Assembly: GCA_963969395.1 (NCBI GenBank)
Contig: OZ017796.1
Span: forward strand, 40,662,243-40,726,242
From: Pseudoscleropodium purum
Lineage: Eukaryota > Streptophyta > Bryopsida > Hypnales > Brachytheciaceae
Reading direction: 5' to 3'
DNA length: 64,000 bases
A model generated the notes under the pieces. The model saw nothing but the letters and a program-made list of their open reading frames with translations, was not told the origin of the DNA and did no database searches. Position numbers and translations under genes: made by a program. Positions 10,597 through 21,146 of this stretch are shown here, piece after piece; the first letter of the stretch is position 1; each line of letters starts with the position of its first letter.

Positions 10597-13500
10597 AAAA
10601 ATGAACCTTAAATTTTCTAGAGGGGACTATAAATGTTTGAAGAGAAGCTTTTGTATTCAATCTCGAAAAATCGAATGCTAAGATTTCCAAGGGCTATGAG
10701 CTTCAATTTATTGTGTCTCTTGCTTGGTAATGCATAGTTCGGTGGACGATGGGGCTTTGATTTTCAAAGCTTTGTGTGACTAATTTCATTGATATTGTAT
10801 ACATTGTCACGTTGTGGGTTTCAAATTTAAAATATTCTATTGGTTTCTTTTGAAATTGAGGTAAAACATACACTTGTCAGTATGGTGGCCAAACCGACGG
10901 GGGATTTTTCTCCTTGGTATAGTGTGCCAGAAGATGGTAAGTAAAATGTAGGCTTTGCAAAGCGATCATGTCAAGAAAACTCAGCCGTATGTTCAGCCAC
11001 TTAGGCTATCCTGGGCTTGGAGGTATACGTGATAAAGGGGTGAGCCTTTGTCTACAATTACCAATGGTAGTTCGAGATTTATTTCGGCATTGCGAAGGAG
11101 TTTTTCCAAAACGCGTTGTAATGGACAATGTGGATGGCAACCCTGGCCCTTCAGATGTCCAAGAGTTTTCGGCCGGAAAGGCTGTGTCGCATTATGACCA
11201 CGAAGACTCTTGTCCAACGTCCAAAGAATTGGTATCAATGGTATGTGCCACAACTGAAATGACTTTGAGTACGGAAGCTTCTGTTGAACGTGAAACCCCG
11301 AGGGCATCAAGTTCTAGGCCTCAGAGGCAAGGCAGCTTAGTGAATGGGTTTGAAGAAGGTCATAGACGCAAATTACATTCAATGTGGGCAAATTTTTTTT
11401 ATTCGGCGAACATACCATTTTCCGTGGCTCAGAATCCAGCTTTTAAAGAAGTAGTGAAGAAAACGGTTGCGTTTGGTAGGCCATACATTCCTCCCTCATA
11501 CCACAACCTTCGGTACAAATTGTTGAATGAGGCGAAGACCAACATTCAGATACAGTTGAATGTACGGACCGAAGATAGCATTCGAAAATTTGAAGCAACA
11601 TTATCTATTGATGGATAGAGCTCAGTGACTAATCGACCTCTCATCAATGCCATGCTTGTATCATCCGCAGGTGAAGAATTTCTTGGATCTGTGGATACAA
11701 GTGGTTGTGAAAAAATGCGGAGTACTTGACAACTGTGTTGGAAAAGTTCATTGAACAAGTGGGGTCCAAGAACGTTGTGTTAATAACTACGGATAATGCT
11801 CCCGTGAATCCGTCCGCATGGGATGTAATATCTGCAAAATATCCTCATATTTTTTACCAAGGGTACGTGGTACATGCATTGAATTTGTTGTTAAAGGATT
11901 AGGCTGCACAGAAATGAATTGCTTCCAAATTGGATAAAGGAATTCTTGTAGCTAAATTTATCAGAAAGAGACATATGCCGCTAGCTCCATTGCGAAAGTA
12001 TTCGCCAAATCTTAGTCTCTTGATGCCTAGAGATACAAGGTTCGCCTCTAAATTTATCATGATGGAGCGTTTGACAAAATTGAGAGGAGCATTGAAACAA
12101 ACGGTGGTAGATCCGCAATGGCTTAAGTATGTACATACTCTCAAGAAGAAACGTGGAGCCAAAGTCCAACCAAAAGACTTGGCCTTAGTAGTAAAGAAAA
12201 TTGTTCTTGATGACTATTTTTGGAATTGGTCCATCAATTATGTGGAGATGGTTGAACCAATCATATGTGCACTCCGCGATTTGGATTCAAAATCACCATG
12301 CATGGGGAAGGTGATGCATATCATGAGGAAGTTAGAGAAACACGTGAACGGATTACAAAGTCCACCATTTTGTTTGCTAGAAGAACTTGCAATTCCATTG
12401 GTACAGTCTTTTTATGCCCGAAGAAAAATGGTGGACAACGATCTCCAATCAACCGCAGCTCTTTTGAATCCATACCTTCTTCATAACAAAGAGCTAGCGG
12501 ATGACGTAGATGCAATGTCAGGATGTAAAAAAGTTTTGGAGAGAATATGTAAACCGGATGAATATACAGCAGTGGTGAAGGAATTTGTGGCTTTTCGACA
12601 CAAGGAACCTCCATTCCACAATATGTTGAATCCGGGAGATCAAATGTTGTCCGCACATGCTTGGTGGGATTTTGAAGGTGCATGTGGCAAGTTTATAGCT
12701 CCATTAGCAAAGAGGATATTGGCTCAACCGGTGTCATCATCTTCATGTGAACGAAATTGGAGCAACTATTCTTTTGTTCACAACAAATCTCGAAATAAAT
12801 TGAAGCCGGAGAGAACAGCGGATTTGGTGTACATGTATACCAATTCCAAAGTATTAAACGCATCGAAGGAAAAAGATGAAAAAAATGGTATAATGATAAT
12901 GTGGATCCGATGGAATCAGAGGATTCAGATAGACCGACGTTAGAAGACGATGATGACGAGGATTTGGAAAGGGCCCTTTCAGTTGTAGATGGCGGAGATG
13001 ACTTCAATCGTGCGACAGCATGGGGAGATGAAGACGTTATGGAAGGCTTTCTCGATTTGGTGAATGATTCGCATGATTATCATCTAAACCGCAAGGATGT
13101 TGTTCCCGACAATGCAAACGATGCATATACCTTTTATGAAGATAAGGACAATGTAGAGGTACAGGAGAATCTACCTTCTTTAACTGCATATTGCAATGAG
13201 ATGGGATACTTGAATAGCGAAAACATTCTATCGGAAAAGGCAAACGCTATTGCCAAAGAGGTGAAAATCAATGAAAATACTATTGGTGATGATGGGAGAA
13301 ATGAAGAAGTTTTAATTTCTCAATCTCCATCTGTGGCATTAAATATAGTGCAAGGAAACGACAAAAGAGAAGATGCGGTCATAGAGGTGGACGTTCCAAA
13401 AGATGTGGGCAACAATAGTGGTGATGAGAGGGAACCAAATATTGCGGTACAAAAAAATAGCGATTCATTTGGGATGACAGTCACAAATTCGGCAATTGTG

Positions 13501-14297
13501 AAGAGTGATAAAGAAAAAGAGCCAATGAAGTCAATTTTTGAAGTACCAAGATCTAGTGCTCTTCCACCAATACCGTTGAAGTTTGTTAGCACACGATTGA
13601 ATGATTTTTAGAGCTTTGGATATGAAAAACGCCTAATGAACATTTCCAAAGAAATTTCTACAGGCGGTAATCTACGGAAAGTAGCGTCATCACCTACAAG
13701 CCTAAGTGATACGGATAGTAATCGGATGCCATTGGCATCTTTGCGTGCTTGCATTTTAGGAAAAGGAATGGCGCAAGAACCCATCAAATCAACAAACGAC
13801 ACTCTATTACTTCAAAAGAAAGCCAAAGTGGAGATAACCGTTCATGGACATGTCGACCCTACATCGAGATTGATGGTTTAAGAATCGAGTAAGGTGAAAG
13901 CGAAAAGAGAAATGCAACCTTTTGTTATCTCTCCAATGAAAAATAGGACCCCTCTTGATGAAAATGTTGCTACTTTGTCAAATAGAAAGAAAAGAAAGGT
14001 TCCTATTCAAAAAGCCTTTAATCGTTCTGTCAAAGTAAAAAAAGAAAAATTAAATTCGAAAGAAGGGAATAAACCTACTTCGAGAGAAGACTTGAAGGAG
14101 ACAACAATACTTGATTCCAACAATGAAGATGACTCCGACAATGAAGATGACTCCGATAATGAAGATTTTGAACGGAAAGCTGCAGGAGAAAGTAGTGGGG
14201 CTAAGGTTAGAGGAGATGTGGATTGGCGTCCATAGGAATTGTGGAGATGTGAATTTAGATGTTTGATTGTTTAGTTGCTTATGATATATGGAGCTCA
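10597..14297. repeat. Right arm of 3.7 kb perfect inverted repeat
   Basis: Reverse complement of 1-3701, with no indels. Position 14297 pairs with base 1 of the window, so the arm may continue to the right. Whether it does can only be judged with sequence left of the window. Confidence 0.95.
10882..14235 (+). pseudogene. hAT-family transposase pseudogene (BED/DUF659/dimerisation), right copy
   Basis: The likely ATG is at 10882. After a frame break before 10944 comes a BED-type zinc-finger-like segment (KCRLC, later HLGY and a Cys). A DUF659-like region follows (about 11380-11700; FFYSANIPF, SIDG then a stop where the family has Trp). Next is a region matching the family's GC..H.LNLLLKD signature, but reading GYVVHALNLLLKD. 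The hAT C-terminal dimerisation domain is at about 12655-12870 (AWWDFEGACGKF, PVSSSSCERNWS, NKSRNKLKPER). A long acidic then Lys-rich tail ends in a DSDNEDDSDNED repeat. Lesions are stops at 11616-11618, 11900-11902, 11915-11917, 13609-13611 and 13879-13881, and one-base losses in A-runs at 11710-11715 and 12879-12885. The family cuts and pastes DNA through conserved terminal repeats. This copy is dead as read. Confidence 0.9.
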
Positions 14298-14580
14298 TGT
14301 TGACAAATGACAATGGTTTCTTCAATCATTTTATTATAAAATTGTTTGTTTATTGATGATATACATCTTGCTGGATTTTTAAGTGATTTTGTTTCTAAAT
14401 CAAAATGAAATTCAACAAAAAAATTAAAAATATATTTTATATTTTAGCTTTTACATAAATAGTGATATACAACTCTATTGAATCGCAATTGCAATATAAG
14501 AAAAATCAAAATGCAAATGACTTCACTCTCAATCTCTCATTGGTGAAAACAATCAAAACAAAAAATCCAAAACGGGTTTT
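14298..14580. other. AT-rich stretch between transposase gene and hAT right end
   Basis: This non-coding stretch between the visible end of the inverted-repeat arm and the CpG-rich terminal block is probably 3' flank of the transposase gene within the element. Confidence 0.5.
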
Positions 14581-14581
14581 C

Positions 14582-14710
14582 TAAGCCGCCCCGTCCGTCT
14601 GCCCCGCCCGTCTGCCTTCCGATGACGGGAGGGACACTACGTCCGCTGGTGTCCAGACGTCCGGGTTACGGACGCTATTTTGGGGCGGACGTAGAGATTC
14701 GTCAACCCTG
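14582..14710 (-). mobile_element. hAT-type right terminus
   Basis: A CpG-rich block ending ATTCGTCAACCCTG. The last 41 bases match the right end of the small hAT element ending at 42213 with only four differences, including a shared GGACGCTATTTTGGGG. The outermost bases in reverse complement read CAGGGTTGAC, a typical hAT start. Immediately outside, CCAAGGAA continues as Tnp2-like codons, so the element interrupts a CACTA transposase gene. CCAAGGAA is the predicted 8-bp target duplication. Confidence 0.8.
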
Positions 14711-16328
14711 CCAAGGAAAGAGTCAGTGATGGGTGACGTATTTGACGTATATTTAGAGCCACTAGTAGGGGAGTTGTTGGAGCTTTGGGCTGAGGTCCCT
14801 GCCCATGACGTCACTAAGGATGTAGGTGAAAAGGCTTTTCAGTTGCATGCCATGTTGCTATGGACTATATACGACTTCCCGAGGTATGGCACAGTTAGAG
14901 GATTTTGTCATCAAGGGTGTGCAGAGTGTCCATGGTGTGGTGAAGACCTTGGTACTGAGCATTCTATTGAACTGTCCAAGCAAACTTACGGTGGGACTCG
15001 TCGATGGCTACTTGAAGATCATCCTTACAAATGAGAAGGTATAAAGGACCACTTTGATAGATTAATGGAAAACCGCTCAAAACCCTGGGTTGTGACTATG
15101 GAGGAACAAATGCAGCACGCACTGCAGTGTGAGGCATAGAAAGCTGCTAGAAATAAAGAGGGTTCCGCAAGGGACTCCTCCAAAATTTTTGGCCTGAAGT
15201 GGTTGAGCATTCTATTTAGATTGCCATACTAGAGGGTAAGTCTCTCTAAGTTTTGGCCTTTTTGAGCAGAAAATCTTAGATGGGACTTGTACGTGACTTT
15301 CCAATCACCAACTAGTTCTCCCAAGTCATTTACGAGTTACCATTATAGGGATATGTCAACATTTGACTACAAAATGACTAGTATGTAACCAAGTTGTGAC
15401 TGCAGACTTGTACCTAATCTGTTGGTCATGTCTACACTGCCAATATCTTCTCATTTGCTACATGCTAGACCTCATGCATTGTAAAATGAATCTTACCAAG
15501 AACTTTCTAAAAACCATATCAGGGAAGGACACAGTCAAAGTGCGGAGGGATCTACAACCCCGAAATGTCAAGAGGCACTTGTGGCTCACTCCACACCCAC
15601 GTAAGGCAGGGAAGATGGTGAAGCCACGAGCATCTTATGTTTTGTCCAAACAGGATTTTGAAAAGTTTGTCAAGTGCATCTAGGATTTGAAACTACCCAC
15701 GGGGTACTCCTCAGACCTTAGCAAGTGTCTTCGCAAGAAGAATTTTGATGGCCTAAAGTCGCATGATTACCATATTCTGATGCAACAAATCATGCCACTA
15801 GCTCTTCGTGATCTGATGGAACCAGGACCTTGTATGGCTATTATGAGAATGTGTAGGGTATTTTGTTGCTTGGGCACAAAGGTATACAATCTAGCAGACT
15901 TTACGTCTCTAGAAGCAGATGTGGCAGAGAGTATGGCTCTTTTGAAGATCGAATTTCTACCTTCATTTTTTGACATAATGACTCATCTCCCATACCATTT
16001 GGCAAAGAAATTGGACTTGTGTGGTCCAGTTACTGCAAGGTGGATGTATCCAGTGGAGCGCTACATGAAAGTATTGAAGAACCACATCCGAAACATAGCA
16101 CAACCAGAGGCATGCATGGCAGAGGGGTACTTGAAAGATGAATGCATTGGATTCATTACGGAGTACCTGCACAGCTTTGAGGGCTCTCACAGGTGTGTAT
16201 GGGATGAAGACGAAGAATATGGAGATGCTGAAGAAGTTTTGCAAGGGGCAAGAAGGCCGTACATGATGAGTTCCGAGTTGAGAGATGTGGCCCACCACTA
16301 TGTGCTCTCGAATGCTGCGGCCATGTAG
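14711..16328 (+). pseudogene. CACTA transposase Tnp2 with DUF4218 region, decayed
   Basis: Tnp2-type sequence starts at the hAT junction and reads GDVFDVYLEPLVGELLELW, then CHQGCAECPWCGEDLG and YGGTRRWL. After stops at 15032-15034 (TGA) and 15137-15139 (TAG) and a non-coding gap, coding resumes at about 15396 with LDLMHCKMNLTKNFLKTISG. After a TAG at 15681-15683 it reads DLKLPTGYSSDLSKC, and then the DUF4218-like part (HLPYHLAKKLDLCGPV, RWMYPVERYMKVLKNH) to 16328. Tnp2 is the catalytic transposase of CACTA elements. The 5' half is missing. Three stops are explained by Trp TGG changing to TGA or TAG. Confidence 0.85.
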
Positions 16329-17484
16329 GATTCATTCATATAAGTTAAGGAGTTCACTCTTCCATGTGATACTGTGATCCCTAGTATGGCTGAACTGTGA
16401 AGTCCTTTGTATAAGCTAGGGACATTTTGACCTGGAATCTTGTGTAGTTCTGTATTAGTTGCAGTGGAGTCATTTTCAAGTCTTGTAGACGTTGAATGAC
16501 TCGCAATCGACATAGAAGTGACTACTTCAAGTCACAGAGAAGTCATAGAACTTCCACTGCCTGATGAGAATTATTCCTAAAGTCTAGACAGCATGTCCTA
16601 CTGGGTCTATTTTGGAGTGCGGATCGTTTGCTTCCGGGTTTGATTGTATTTCCATAGATTGGCTAGGATGTGGAGGACTGAATCGCAAGAGAATTTGGAA
16701 ATGCCATCCTTAGCTGATTGGATGCAATGCAAAGTGGGAGAGTCGGACTTAGATTTGCATAACCCAGAACATATAGACCACTTTCTCCTCAAAAAGAAGT
16801 TGTCCTAGAGAGCTACTAGATATACATGAGTCACAGCATTTGGCAACCACTTTAGAGTAGAGGATGACAATACAAGATATTTGTTGAGTTACAACAGTGG
16901 GGTAGCATCCATTTTCCACGAGACTGTTGGAAATGTTGAGGAATCCTCTGTGAACTACGTGGTAGTACTTCAAGACGTACTTGAGTTGGATTATGGTGTA
17001 TTGAGTATGAAGATAATTCTGTTGCGTTGTGAGTGGGTGAAAACCATAGACAATTGAGGTAACCCTACGTATACAAAGGGCAAGGCTAGATTCCTTGTAG
17101 TGAACTTTCGGCACAGATTGCCTTGCTTGGCAAACCCGTTCATTTTCCCAAGCCAAGCTACTCAAGTTTTCTTTTCAGACATTACAAGAAGACTGGGTTG
17201 GAAAGTTGTGCTATAAAAAGAGGCACGAGCTTGACGAGAGGTCGTTGATACATATGATGCATTTATGGACACAAGAGTGGAGAGTGACGAGCTAAGAGCT
17301 CCCTATAACCTGCCAATTCCAACCGAAACGGTAAATTTAATTGGGGCGATAGAATTGTCGAAGGAAGACAACTTGTTAGCACGGGCAGGATATTAGTGTC
17401 ATTCTGATACATGAAGTGCTCATACATGCTGCCAGCCTTGTAGAGCATGTACAAGTGATTAGAGCATTAGCTGTCCTTTTTAGC
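16329..17484. other. CACTA internal non-coding DNA
   Basis: No coding signature. There are scattered AGTCAT/TGACTC motifs of the kind seen nearer the element's end. I see no gene. Confidence 0.5.
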
Positions 17485-17555
17485 ACACAAAATTTTAATG
17501 AAGCCTTGAACATTTACAGAGAGAAATTAGAAGAAGATCCAATTGTGTGGACATT
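17485..17555 (+). pseudogene. Short duplicated RPN6 fragment
   Basis: This segment encodes NEALNIYREKLEEDPIV and is nearly identical in DNA to 17752-17818, the start of the longer RPN6 fragment. A CACTA-like terminus (TTTGTGGTAGTG ending at 17704) lies between the two copies. It looks like a partial duplication made during gene capture or nested insertion. Confidence 0.65.
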
Positions 17556-17609
17556 GGTACTTAGGCAATGTATAAATACCTTGAGCACTAATTGCACTAC
17601 CTAAAAGTC

Positions 17610-17704
17610 AATGTCTGCAATAACTATAAGATGACTGAAAAATGACTATAGTAGTCATTTGACAGACAAGTGGAAGTCATCATGGACAGTCGTTTGTGGT
17701 AGTG
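17610..17704 (-). mobile_element. Internal CACTA-type terminus
   Basis: The sequence ends CGTTTGTGGTAGTG. Its reverse complement begins CACTACCAC and is followed by TGACT/AGTCAT repeats, like the outer end at 18816. This suggests a nested or rearranged second CACTA end lying between the two RPN6 fragments. Confidence 0.5.
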
Positions 17705-17742
17705 AATTTGGGGACACCTTTTAGAAAAAGCATATCCTATTT

Positions 17743-18127
17743 TGAGTCCTTGAAGAATTTAGAAGAAGCCTTGAACATTTACAAAGAGAAATTAGAAGAA
17801 GATCCAATTCTGCATTGCCATCTGTCATCGTTATACGACACTTTACTCGAGCAAACTCTCTACTGTTTGATTTGTTGCTTTTTTCGAGTGGAGATTTCTC
17901 ACATCTCTGACCTTATTGGCCTCCAAAGTGAAAATATTGAGAAGAAGTTCTCGCAAATGATCCTTGACAAGATATTGGTGGGTCCTTTGGACCAAGGAGC
18001 TCGATGTTTGATCATTTTTTATGATGTGAAACATGATGGAATATATCCTTCCACTCTTGAAACTATATCAAACATTAGGAAGGTGGTAGAAAGCCTATAC
18101 TTGAAGTCCACCAAAATAATGGTGTAA
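17743..18127 (+). pseudogene. RPN6: 26S proteasome subunit RPN6 (PSMD11) C-terminal PCI fragment
   Basis: About 127 codons end at a natural-looking stop. They match the RPN6 C-terminal PCI/winged-helix part: HLSSLYDTLLEQ, RVEISHISDLIGL, EKKFSQMILDKILVGPLDQG, CLIIFYDV, IYPSTLETISNIRKVVESLY. RPN6 is a lid subunit of the proteasome regulatory particle, and this part mediates lid subunit contacts. Only this C-terminal third is present, flanked on both sides by CACTA-type ends. It is therefore a captured gene fragment, not a working gene. Several substitutions at normally conserved places, such as CLICCFFRVEI where the family has an RLIEPFSRVEI-like run, indicate relaxed constraint. Confidence 0.85.
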
Positions 18128-18816
18128 TTTCAGTGGTGGTCTCTGTGAAGGACCTTCGTTCATTTTAAATGTTTATTATGTACTAGACGTGCACCTTGTA
18201 AACTACGCTTATATATCAGTTATTTTGGAGTCGCCATGTAGAAACGTCAAAGTCACATACTAGTAGCCCCAGAATGACTGGTGTCCACGTCAGCCCCTTC
18301 ATAGGCTCAGTGGTGGCAGTGGAAATCAATTCATTCAACACTTTGTCTTCAGGGTAGTCATTTCCGAGTTTCATTGAAGTTACCGGAAGCCGCGTCTTTG
18401 AAGTCCTAGACTAGGTACACGTTCCAAATTTTTTACTTCCTACCCGAAGTCTGCCACAACGGGCAACATTAACCACCCAAAATCATTAAGTCATTTTTTA
18501 CTCACTAAAAAGACATGCAAAGTATTATTTGGTGACTTGAAGTGACTTTTTAATGACTAAGGCGTCCACCGGTGACTTACCTCAATTCCCAACGTTATCT
18601 CGTTCCTAGGGAGAACTAAAAATCGTAGATGAAGGTCTACCTTCATTGCACCCTCGTCCGCGGTTTAGAAAAATGACTGCCAAATGACTCTTCCAATGCT
18701 GCTGCCCCAATGTTGGTGCAATTATGGAATTCGCAGACATTTTTTAGTTGTTCCGGACATATAGTCACTTTATAGTCATTTCCTCCAATCATTTATACAC
18801 TGTTTTTTTTGTAGTG
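18128..18816 (-). mobile_element. CACTA right subterminal region and terminus
   Basis: Non-coding DNA with many direct and inverted AGTCATT/TGACT copies (for example 18480-18560 and 18670-18790), ending in the CACTACAAAAAAAACAG terminus read on the minus strand. CACTA transposases bind such clustered short motifs. Confidence 0.75.
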
Positions 18817-19559
18817 TTCCAGCGCCAAAAATTGTGACATATATGTACATGAAGGTCAAAAAACTAGGGACATGTATGGCTTAATGCTTCAAAATGCACG
18901 TTGTGAAAGGTACCAAAGTATTGAAATTTAGCCAATTTTGCAAAATTGACGTTAATACACAAAATGTTCTAGCTAGGTGAAGGTAGCCTAAACCCCCTTT
19001 TCAATGTCGCCTTACTATTGTTTGCAATAGTTGCACTTGCATTGATGTTTTCATGCTTGAATTGAAGATGTGAAAAGAAAATACTTATCCCAAACAAAGA
19101 AGCTACTAGAGAATTGGAACATCATTTGGGATACCTCCATTCTTTTTTGAAATGATTAGTTTGGCTCATGATGTTTGCATAGATCTCCTATCAAGAATGC
19201 TATGTAGTGAAATGTAATGTTATTATCATAGTGATGTATGCTAGTTTAGCTACATTTTGTTAATATCTTTGAATTTGTGCTATTTTCTAAAAAATCACAA
19301 AGCTACAAAGATGGGACACATCTAGAGCCAACTGACTCTAAGTTCTTATTCACATTAGTTTAATTACCTACTTGAGTCTCTAGAAGCAATGATTAGGTTT
19401 TAGGAGTGGAATCCCGAGCTATAGTAGAGCTACGGATGGACTTGTTCTTAGGCTAATAGGACTAAGTACATAAATCATTTATTGAGAACTAATTGAAGTG
19501 AACTAACATCTAGTATTAACCAAAAAAAACATTCTTGGCATTGGCACTTCTAAAATCGA

Positions 19560-19963
19560 TTGATTATATGCTCTTGCAAGGACATTGATTGCCATGCAGT
19601 GGAAAGAGTTGGAAATCAAGTTAAATTGCAAATAGGAAAATTGATTGCACAAATTCACCTTATTGACAACAAAGACCAAGAGGTAAACCTACCAATGATT
19701 TTAAATGTGTCACTCAAGTGTTTACCAATTTTTTTTGTTTTCTTGGCACACAATGAAACAATTTCATTCAAAAGCAAATATGAGAACACAATGAACACCA
19801 CTCAAAACCCTCTAGATCCAAACCAACTAAGCAACACCAAGGGGATGCAAGCACATCCAATTAACCTTCAAACCTTCTTGAGAGCGACGAGCATTGAAAT
19901 GCCCCCAATTGAAGGCCACCTAGTTTTGCATTTCAATTTTTTTGTTATACAGGAGACAATTTA
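19560..19963 (+). pseudogene. Frame conserved between repeat copies A and B, truncated by insertion
   Basis: The frame encodes about 134 residues resembling the frame at 60375-60773. Shared stretches include LQIGKLIAQIH, NLPMILN, SLKCL, MNTTQNPLDP, NLQTFL and EG.LVLHF. The 3' end runs into the TG...CA element at 19964, so the final residues are foreign. I do not recognise a domain. It could be a gag-like or accessory protein remnant of the repeat itself, since it occurs at the same place in both copies. Confidence 0.45.
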
Positions 19964-21146
19964 TGTCGCAGCACAGGGCAGGTCAATTCCCCATTATACT
20001 CACAAAAATCGCTCTAGAGTATAACTAAGTGACTCTAAAGATCGAACCCACGAGATCCTGTGAAGTATCTAGCTCTATTAAGCAGTTAAGCTAAGTCAGT
20101 ATCCCAATCTTACTTTCCGGTCCTAGATCTAGAACCAGAAATACCACCACACCGGATAACTACAGACCGGATTACTCCTTCTTCCGGTCCTACTTACTAT
20201 CCGGTCCATACAATTACCCAAATCCCAGGATCTCACAACTTCCGATCCTGGAAATCCGTCCTGACCAATCCGGTCGGGATGGTCATCCTGTATCCGTAAT
20301 CCTATCCGGTTTAGTTTTGCCTCTGTTTCACCATCAGAGGGGTCGCCGCTTACATTTGAGAGTGGTAGGCCCACCACTCCTTCCGTGACTTATAGTGGCT
20401 GAAGACCCACTGTCCTACTTCCTAAACTCCTAAGCTAATCCGGATCCGGTTTGGTCCTTCACAACAACCCAGATAGCAATCCGGATTGTAGGTCACACAA
20501 AGACCCCACACTCGACCCTCTCGTACTACAACGACCTTGATGCTACTTCCGATCCGTGCGAAGACAGGTGGTTACAAGTGCACCCGTCCGTTCCAACATC
20601 AACTAAAGTTCTTCCGTTACCCATACGGGTGGTGAGACCTCACAGGAGATCGGACACTCGACCGGATTTCCCACCCGGGAGTTCTAGCGCAGCTAAGGAA
20701 TCCCTCCCTACCCGCCTAGCCTAACAACGGCTTTCTCACCCGGAATCTCAAACTCTAGACGTGCTGAGGAACTAAGTTCACTCCCAACTCTTCGATACCT
20801 ACTCACATGCACCTTGGATCGGAAAAGAAACACCAAGGGGAGAAATCACTCGCAAACCAACTCGTACTATCCTAACTCCACATCATACAATCCTGTCGCG
20901 CTGGAGAGAGACACACAATGAAGAGAATAGAAAAGTACAAGAAGTTTGCAAAATGAAAAACTCCCAGTTCCCATCTCAGGAACCGATTTATATACAAAGG
21001 GTAAAAACCCTAAAAGCACAAAAAGGAGCGGAAAACCCATGGGGGTCCGTCGCCACCCTAATCTAACTTCCAGTCTAACCTAATACTGTTGAGCCGGATC
21101 CGGATCCGGATCCGCTCCTACTCCTAACTGAAATCCAAAATCCTAT

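Larger units (their letters stand above)
14711..18816 (+). mobile_element. 3' portion of a CACTA (En/Spm) element with captured RPN6 fragment
   Basis: It begins in mid-Tnp2 next to the hAT end. It continues through Tnp2/DUF4218 coding remains and an RPN6-derived segment, then ends at 18816 with GTTTTTTTTGTAGTG, whose reverse complement begins CACTACAAAAAAAAC. Subterminal DNA (about 17610-17704 and 18235-18800) is full of AGTCA/TGACT motifs, as CACTA ends are. The base just outside starts repeat A at a site matching repeat B (TTCC), with TTC the likely 3-bp duplication. The left end is outside the window or beyond the hAT insertion. Confidence 0.8.

Noticed and set aside
4974..14710. Treating 4974-14710 as one proven hAT insertion
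   Set aside because: The 8-mers outside the two ends differ (ATCTACAC and CCAAGGAA), so the claim is kept only as a hypothesis.
20040..20065. tRNA-like GGGTTCGATC on the minus strand
   Set aside because: No T-arm pairing and no acceptor stem or anticodon arm at the right distance.
20129..20377. 82-codon frame inside the TG...CA element
   Set aside because: It is built from repeated CCGGT/ATCCGG motifs, has no protein motif and lies outside the 552-codon gene.
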